Shown here piece by piece: positions 4,978 through 9,366 of a stretch of 9,366 nucleotides of DNA (positions within the stretch are counted from its first letter, which is position 1; each line of letters begins with the position of its first letter). Position numbers and translations under genes: made by a program. Source of the DNA: Erysipelotrichaceae bacterium (GTDB lineage Bacteria; Bacillota_I; Bacilli_A; Erysipelotrichales; Erysipelotrichaceae); NCBI GenBank assembly GCA_021442745.1, contig JABUSI010000294.1, positions 1 to 9,366 on the forward strand, written 5' to 3'. The notes below the pieces were generated by a model that did no database searches, was not told the origin of the DNA, and worked only from the letters and a program-made list of their open reading frames with translations.

Positions 4978-6621
4978 CTACTTTCTTTTTACACTGTCAT
5001 ACAATTCTTTTGCGGCAGATAAAGACGATTCGGTCACTTTTCCGCTGGCAATCAAAGCCATTTCCTCAATTCTCTTCGTCTCATCCAAATGGCATATAGA
5101 CGTTGTAGTCGTTGTGGCATCCTGTTGCTTGGAAACCTGATAATGATTGCTCGCCCATGCAGCTACGGAAGCCAGATGAGTAACCGCAAATACCTGTGCG
5201 GTTTCAGAAATTTCTGCCATCTTCTGACCGATGGATACGGCAACACTTCCGGATACACCACTGTCAATTTCATCAAAGATGACAAGTTCAATTCCCTGCA
5301 ATCCTGTAAAAATTGTTTTTAATCCCAGCATTAATCTGGACAATTCCCCACCACTGGCAACTTTGTGCAACGGCTTCGGTGATTCTCCCGGATTCATACT
5401 GATTAGAAACGATACTTCATCATATCCTGATGATTTCAATTCACCTTGCATCAGGTCCGTTTCAAAAACGGCATTTGGTAACTGTAAATCCCTGAGTTCT
5501 TTCTGAATCTTTTCTTTTAATTCTTCAGATGCTTTCTGACGTGTATCGTGTAATTTGCGGGCAACAGCTTCTGCCTTCTCTCTGGCATCTTTCAATTTTC
5601 GTTCCAGCCGTTCCAGGATTTCATCGCGCTGTTCGTATTTTGTCAGTTCTTCCCTGCAGTTCTGTGCGTGCTGTAATAACTCACTGACACTCATGTTGTA
5701 CTTTCTTCTCAGTTTATGCAAGAAGAACAAGCGTTCATTCCAACGGTTCAGTTGTTCTTCATCCATACTCATCGAGTGCAGATAATCATTCATGGTTTCG
5801 TACAAGTCCAGCAAATCATAATAATGTGTGGAGAGTTCTTCTTTCTTTTTTGCAATAAACTCAATATCCGAAATGCAATCCAACTGTCCAATCGCATCAA
5901 ATAAAGAAGGAAGTGCTCCGTTATCCTCGTTCAGCAAGGCTGTGCAGGCTTGAAGACGTTCATACATTCTTTCGTAAGAAGACATTTCACGGATGTTCTG
6001 TTCCAGTTCTTCTTCCTCGCCTTCTTTTAAACCGGCGTTTTCGATTTCTTCCATCTGGTATTTCAGAATATCCATCTGTGCCAGGGAATACGTCGTATCT
6101 TTTACTTCATTGTATTCTTTCAGACATTCCCTGTAATTCTTATACGCAGTTTTCATTTCCTGAAGTTGATTCTTAAGAGATGCATATTCATCCAAAAGAG
6201 AAAGATGATATTTCGGATTCAGAAGATATTGCGTATCGTGCTGCGAATGAATATCCACAACCGCACCGACAAGATCTTTCAGCATGGATAACGTTACCGG
6301 ACGATGATTAATGCGGCACGTACTTTTTCCCGTCACGTCAAATTCACGGGTAACAATGAGACAGTCACTGTCCAGTCCGGCTTCTTCCAGCATATTTTCC
6401 TGCAATGTATTGACGGTAAACTCGGCTTCAATCAAAGCTTTCTGTGCGCCTTTACGTACCAGAGAGGAATTTGTCCGTTCTCCGCACAACAAACTGATGG
6501 CATCCATGACAATGGATTTCCCGGCGCCGGTTTCTCCGGTGAACGCACTGAATCCTTGTTCAAATTCAAGATATAAGGAATCAATGAGAATAAAGTTCTG
6601 AATACGAATGGATTGAATCAT
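4978..6621 (-). CDS. recN: DNA repair protein RecN
   Basis: RecN is an SMC-like ATPase that acts early in double-strand break repair, gathering broken DNA ends and assisting RecA. The 547-residue length is normal. The N-terminal head has Walker A GETGAGKS (29-36). A long charged coiled-coil region occupies roughly 155-370. The C-terminal head has the ABC signature ASGGELSR (422-429), Walker B LVIFDEIDSG with Asp450 and Glu451, and the switch His482 in VTHLASVAA. All ATPase elements are intact. The ATG follows GGGAGGG with good spacing, 16 bases after the tlyA stop. In B. subtilis the neighbour before recN is the arginine repressor gene ahrC; here tlyA is directly adjacent and no such gene is present. 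Confidence 0.98.
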   Translation of the reverse strand: MIQSIRIQNFILIDSLYLEFEQGFSAFTGETGAGKSIVMDAISLLCGERTNSSLVRKGAQKALIEAEFTVNTLQENMLEEAGLDSDCLIVTREFDVTGKSTCRINHRPVTLSMLKDLVGAVVDIHSQHDTQYLLNPKYHLSLLDEYASLKNQLQEMKTAYKNYRECLKEYNEVKDTTYSLAQMDILKYQMEEIENAGLKEGEEEELEQNIREMSSYERMYERLQACTALLNEDNGALPSLFDAIGQLDCISDIEFIAKKKEELSTHYYDLLDLYETMNDYLHSMSMDEEQLNRWNERLFFLHKLRRKYNMSVSELLQHAQNCREELTKYEQRDEILERLERKLKDAREKAEAVARKLHDTRQKASEELKEKIQKELRDLQLPNAVFETDLMQGELKSSGYDEVSFLISMNPGESPKPLHKVASGGELSRLMLGLKTIFTGLQGIELVIFDEIDSGVSGSVAVSIGQKMAEISETAQVFAVTHLASVAAWASNHYQVSKQQDATTTTTSICHLDETKRIEEMALIASGKVTESSLSAAKELYDSVKRK

Positions 6622-6637
6622 AGTATCCCTCCCGCTG

Positions 6638-7369
6638 CTAGACTTTTTTATAATACGCCAGAAATTCCTGGTTTCCTTCCGTTCCTTTGATGGAACTTAC
6701 GGTAGTCGCTACTACTTGCAGATGATGCAGTTTTGCCTGATCGTGAACCATTGCCAGCAAGCTTTCCGTTTTCTTTTCCAGATTCTTCACCACACCGTGT
6801 TTATTGAGTTCTTTCGGTCCGAGTTCAAACTGCGGTTTAATTAATACAATGGCTTCCTTACCGGGTAATAATACGGCGGAAATGGCTTCAAACATTTTTG
6901 TACAGGAAATAAACGAAACGTCCATAACGACTAAATCAATTGTTTTCTCGAAATCTTCTTTTTTCAGATACCGGCAGTTGACCCCTTCTCTGTTTTCCAC
7001 TTTCGGATGAATTCTTAACGAAGAATGCAGTTGTCCGGTACCAACGTCACAGGCATAACTGTAAGCGGCATTCCGGTCCAGTACACACTGCGTAAAACCG
7101 CCGGTGGATGCGCCGATATCCAGAACAACTTTATCCTTACAATTAACGTGAAACGTATCCAGTGCATGACGCAGTTTCTCATAAGAACGGGATACGTATT
7201 TCGTTTCCGGTGTATCGGCAAGTTGTATTTCATCCGTATCCGCGACTTCATAACCGGCTTTTGTCACCGGTTTACGGTTCACGGTTACTAATCCGTCCTT
7301 TATTGCCTGCTGTGCTTTATTACGGGTTTGCGCCAGTCCTAACGCAACGATCTGTACGTCCAAACGCAT
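6638..7369 (-). CDS. tlyA: TlyA family rRNA (cytidine-2'-O)-methyltransferase
   Basis: TlyA proteins methylate ribose 2'-OH groups of rRNA (16S and, in some species, 23S) using S-adenosylmethionine. The older label hemolysin is misleading. The 243-residue protein has an N-terminal S4 RNA-binding domain (about 1-60, RLDVQIVALGLAQTRNKA), then an FtsJ-like methyltransferase with SAM motif VVLDIGASTGGFTQ (81-94). The catalytic K-D-K-E set appears as Lys65, Asp150 (VVMDVSFIS), Lys178 (LIKPQFE) and probably Glu235. The linker usually reading YVSRGGLKL is YVSRSYEKL here, so both glycines are replaced while the lysine is kept. The start codon is 8 bases after the ispA stop, with TAGGAAA as ribosome site, so translation is probably coupled. 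Confidence 0.95.
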   Translation of the reverse strand: MRLDVQIVALGLAQTRNKAQQAIKDGLVTVNRKPVTKAGYEVADTDEIQLADTPETKYVSRSYEKLRHALDTFHVNCKDKVVLDIGASTGGFTQCVLDRNAAYSYACDVGTGQLHSSLRIHPKVENREGVNCRYLKKEDFEKTIDLVVMDVSFISCTKMFEAISAVLLPGKEAIVLIKPQFELGPKELNKHGVVKNLEKKTESLLAMVHDQAKLHHLQVVATTVSSIKGTEGNQEFLAYYKKV

Positions 7370-7377
7370 ATATTTTC

Positions 7378-8226
7378 CTAACTTCTCCGGATTAACAGAC
7401 TATCCAGGATTCGTTCCAGTTCCGTAATATCCATGGACGTACCCTTCAGACATTCCTTTGCTTCCCTGTACGTTGTATTCATATATTCGGTTGCTTTATC
7501 CAATCCCAATACCGTAACGTATGTTGATTTTCCGTTCTGTGCATCACTCTGGGATTTCCCTAACTCTTGCTGACTGGAAACAACATCCAGAATATCATCC
7601 TGAATCTGAAACGCCAGTCCCAGTAAAAAACCGAAATTCCGCAACATACTGATATCTTCCGGATGTTCGGCAATGATTGCTCCCATAACCAGCGGTACCT
7701 GCAGCAGTTGTCCGGTTTTATTGTGATGAACGTTTCGCAGATCCTCAACAGAAGGATGTTCGGCATGTTCCAGAGCGAGGTCGTCCGTTTGTCCGAGAAT
7801 CATTCCTTCATCACCGGCAGCTTTTGCCAGTTCCTGTACCAACTCCGCTATATGATTACTGTCCGTTCGCGAAACGGTTTCAAACGCTCTGGTCAGTAAC
7901 CCATCGCCCGCAAGAATAGCAGTCGCTTCGTCAAACTCAATGTGACACGTCGGTTTCCCTCTGCGCAATACGTCATTGTCCATTGCCGGTAAATCATCAT
8001 GAATCAGTGAATACGTGTGAATCATTTCTAATGCGGCAGATGCATAAAACCCTTTTTTTACATCGGTTCCGTACCCGGATAGCGTAGCCATCAACAGATG
8101 GGGACGTACTCGCTTACCACCCGCTAAAAGACTGTACAATTCGGCTCTCTGGACCAGGGATGGTTCTTCCGGATACAAATCACGAAGGAACTGTTCAAAC
8201 TCAGTCTTCAGTTTGTTCCATTCCAT
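7378..8226 (-). CDS. ispA: Polyprenyl synthetase family protein, probable farnesyl diphosphate synthase
   Basis: This enzyme joins isopentenyl diphosphate to allylic diphosphates, probably making farnesyl diphosphate for undecaprenyl carriers and quinones. The 282-residue protein has GGKRVRP (36-42), the first Asp-rich motif DDLPAMD (77-83) followed by NDVLRRGKPT, LAGDGLL (105-111), and the second Asp-rich motif FQIQDDILD (206-214). Tyr72, five residues before the first motif, and its two-residue insertion are typical of bacterial farnesyl-type enzymes; product length is inferred from this. The ATG overlaps the end of xseB by 26 bases. An in-frame TGA lies three codons upstream, so no earlier start is possible. 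AGGAGG at 8244-8239 is 12 bases away, slightly far. Bacillus places dxs after this gene; here tlyA follows. Confidence 0.96.
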   Translation of the reverse strand: MEWNKLKTEFEQFLRDLYPEEPSLVQRAELYSLLAGGKRVRPHLLMATLSGYGTDVKKGFYASAALEMIHTYSLIHDDLPAMDNDVLRRGKPTCHIEFDEATAILAGDGLLTRAFETVSRTDSNHIAELVQELAKAAGDEGMILGQTDDLALEHAEHPSVEDLRNVHHNKTGQLLQVPLVMGAIIAEHPEDISMLRNFGFLLGLAFQIQDDILDVVSSQQELGKSQSDAQNGKSTYVTVLGLDKATEYMNTTYREAKECLKGTSMDITELERILDSLLIRRS

Positions 8227-8410
8227 GTTTCGTCAGAACCTCCTGCATTTTTCCTTCAAATTCTTTTAACTGTGATTCGCAGCCGGCAGCCAGACTCAGT
8301 CCTTCTTCAAACACCTTAATGGCTTCTTCCAGAGGTAAATCATTCTTTTCCAATTGTGACGCAATTTCATCCAGACGTTTCATTGCCTGTTCAAATGTAA
8401 GTTGTTCCAT
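8201..8410 (-). CDS. xseB: Exodeoxyribonuclease VII small subunit
   Basis: XseB binds the large subunit XseA to form exonuclease VII, which degrades single-stranded DNA from both ends into short oligonucleotides. The 69-residue product is on the short side for the family (about 70-85). It shows the family helical hairpin: TFEQAMKRLDEIASQLE (5-21), then LPLEEAIKVFEEGLSLA (25-41) and a final charged helix. The start ATG follows GGAGA and comes one base after the xseA stop codon. The 3' end overlaps the ispA start by 26 bases in another frame, so the three genes are likely translated in sequence. Confidence 0.96.
   Translation of the reverse strand: MEQLTFEQAMKRLDEIASQLEKNDLPLEEAIKVFEEGLSLAAGCESQLKEFEGKMQEVLTKHGMEQTED
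8239..8244 (-). promoter_or_regulatory. Ribosome binding site of ispA inside xseB
   Basis: A consensus AGGAGG on the minus strand lies within the xseB coding sequence, 12 bases before the ispA ATG at 8226. The spacing is longer than the usual 5-9 bases, so start efficiency may depend on ribosomes finishing xseB. Confidence 0.6.
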
Positions 8411-8411
8411 T

Positions 8412-9366
8412 TTAGTCTCCTTTGTCTACTGTTCTGCAATCAACGGTTCCGTCTTGTAATCGTAACGTTATGTTCCGTGTTCTGTCTACGTCGGAAATTC
8501 TTTTCAGCGTCTTGCCGTCCTGCGTGGCAATCGCATATCCCCTGGATAGCACTTTCAGGGGACTGTATGCATCAAGCAGTTGTACCTCAGAGGCAAACGC
8601 CGTTTTCTTTGTTTTCCATAAATCATAAACCCGAGCGGCCAATACCTTACGGTATCTCTCGATATCTTTCCGATAAAAATTCGTACGTTCGGATTGGTCG
8701 GCCAGTTCTATTCGTTTCTTCAAAACATCAACACGATTTGTGTACAGCGTCAGAAGATGCTGTGCCCGGGCTAACAGAAATTCTTTCTGACTGATGACGT
8801 GCTGCATTTTCCATTGCAGTTTTTCCGTAAAGTTCTGCATCATTTTCTGATTCGTAACCAGACGCATGGTTTCGTCATCCAGACGATACCGTATATCCTT
8901 CAGCATCCGGTTTTTCAACTCTTGTATCCGTTGAATGACTTCATCACCATTCGGACTTACCAATTCCGCAGCAGCCGTAGGCGTTGCCGCACGTTTGTCC
9001 GAAACGTAGTCAACAAGAGTAATGTCGACTTCATGTCCTACGCCGCTGACAACAGGAGTTTTCATTGTGACGATTGTCTGTATCACGTTCCATTCGTTGA
9101 AACTCCACAAATCCTCCAGCGAACCGCCGCCGCGCACCAGAAGAATGACGTCTTGTTGATCTTCATCCGCTTCTTTCAGACGCTTTTCCAGTTCGATACA
9201 TGCATTTTTCCCTTGCACCAGACTCGGATATATAGTCAGGACGGAAACCGGCCAGCGACGTTGTAAGGTCGTTTTGACATCTGCCAGTGCCGCCGTATCT
9301 TTTCCGCAGACAACACCGATTCTCATCGGATATGCCGGTAACGGTTTTTTACGGGAAGGGTCCGCC
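8412..9366 (-). CDS. xseA: Exodeoxyribonuclease VII large subunit (5' end off window)
   Basis: This is the catalytic subunit of exonuclease VII. The frame is open through the right edge: codons upstream of the ATG at 9326 read ADPSRKKPLPAYP, matching the KKPLP segment that precedes the core domain, so the internal ATG is not the start. About 317 residues are present. The N-terminal OB-fold, roughly 120 residues, lies outside. Hallmarks are LLVRGGGSLEDLWSFNEW, then SGVGHEVDITLVDYVSD with RAATPTAAAE directly after, followed by a long coiled-coil region and a C-terminal LSRGYAIA segment, all as expected. The loop usually reading SPTGAA is CGKDTAA here. The stop TAA is one base before the xseB ATG, and GGAGA in the last codons serves xseB. 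Confidence 0.97.
   Translation of the reverse strand, partial: ADPSRKKPLPAYPMRIGVVCGKDTAALADVKTTLQRRWPVSVLTIYPSLVQGKNACIELEKRLKEADEDQQDVILLVRGGGSLEDLWSFNEWNVIQTIVTMKTPVVSGVGHEVDITLVDYVSDKRAATPTAAAELVSPNGDEVIQRIQELKNRMLKDIRYRLDDETMRLVTNQKMMQNFTEKLQWKMQHVISQKEFLLARAQHLLTLYTNRVDVLKKRIELADQSERTNFYRKDIERYRKVLAARVYDLWKTKKTAFASEVQLLDAYSPLKVLSRGYAIATQDGKTLKRISDVDRTRNITLRLQDGTVDCRTVDKGD

Noticed and set aside
5095..5125. Run of five threonines near the RecN C-terminus (about residues 503-507)
   Set aside because: RecN proteins normally have a variable Thr-containing stretch before the LDEExRxEE segment, and the codons vary, so this is not a simple-sequence expansion.
8402..9266. Plus-strand open frames of 130 and 155 codons opposite xseA
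   Set aside because: They lie entirely antisense to a strongly conserved gene and resemble no protein family; their length is explained by the codon pattern of xseA.
1..9366. CRISPR arrays, tRNA or rRNA genes, insertion sequences, phage genes or attachment sites
   Set aside because: No regularly spaced repeats, no cloverleaf-like sequence, and no transposase or integrase motifs were seen, and nearly all of the window is accounted for by ordinary genes.

Overview
The window is bacterial DNA of low to moderate GC, and the gene families and gene order point to the Bacillota. The run xseA-xseB-ispA-tlyA-recN is a recognisable Bacillus/Clostridium-type cluster, here without the dxs and argR/ahrC genes that accompany it in Bacillus subtilis. 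A mannose-family PTS operon with a CcpA-type cre site also fits this phylum. An Erysipelotrichia-like gut lineage is possible, but this is a low-confidence guess from gene content alone.

Left part (1-1680, minus strand): a mannose/fructose/sorbose-type phosphotransferase operon, read leftwards as IIA, IIB, IIC. IIC runs off the left edge, and IID would be expected beyond it. The 141-base control region in front of IIA holds a predicted sigma-A promoter with a cre box in its spacer, two direct repeats, a 15-base palindrome near position -62, and the terminator of the upstream regulator gene. The terminator stem and the palindrome share the same half-site sequence.

Middle (1679-4441): a large two-HTH, PRD-type regulator on the minus strand, upstream of and in line with the PTS operon, so probably its regulator. 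By eye, its PTS-like domains lack the usual phosphorylatable His and Cys residues. Divergent from it is a DEDDh exonuclease-like gene on the plus strand. The two predicted promoters interlock in a 76-base gap. A bidirectional terminator follows the exonuclease gene.

Right part (4444-9366, minus strand): one tightly packed operon-like run, xseA (5' end off the window), xseB, ispA, tlyA, recN and a small nitroreductase, with gaps of at most 16 bases and one 26-base overlap. It mixes DNA repair (exonuclease VII, RecN), isoprenoid precursor synthesis (IspA), rRNA methylation (TlyA) and a flavin oxidoreductase.

No transposon, phage gene, CRISPR array, tRNA or rRNA was seen, and no gap longer than 300 bases exists. 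Most of the window is ordinary housekeeping and sugar-uptake DNA. The parts worth a second look are the regulator with apparently dead PTS domains and the layered control region in front of the PTS operon. I see no convincing evidence of an entirely new system.
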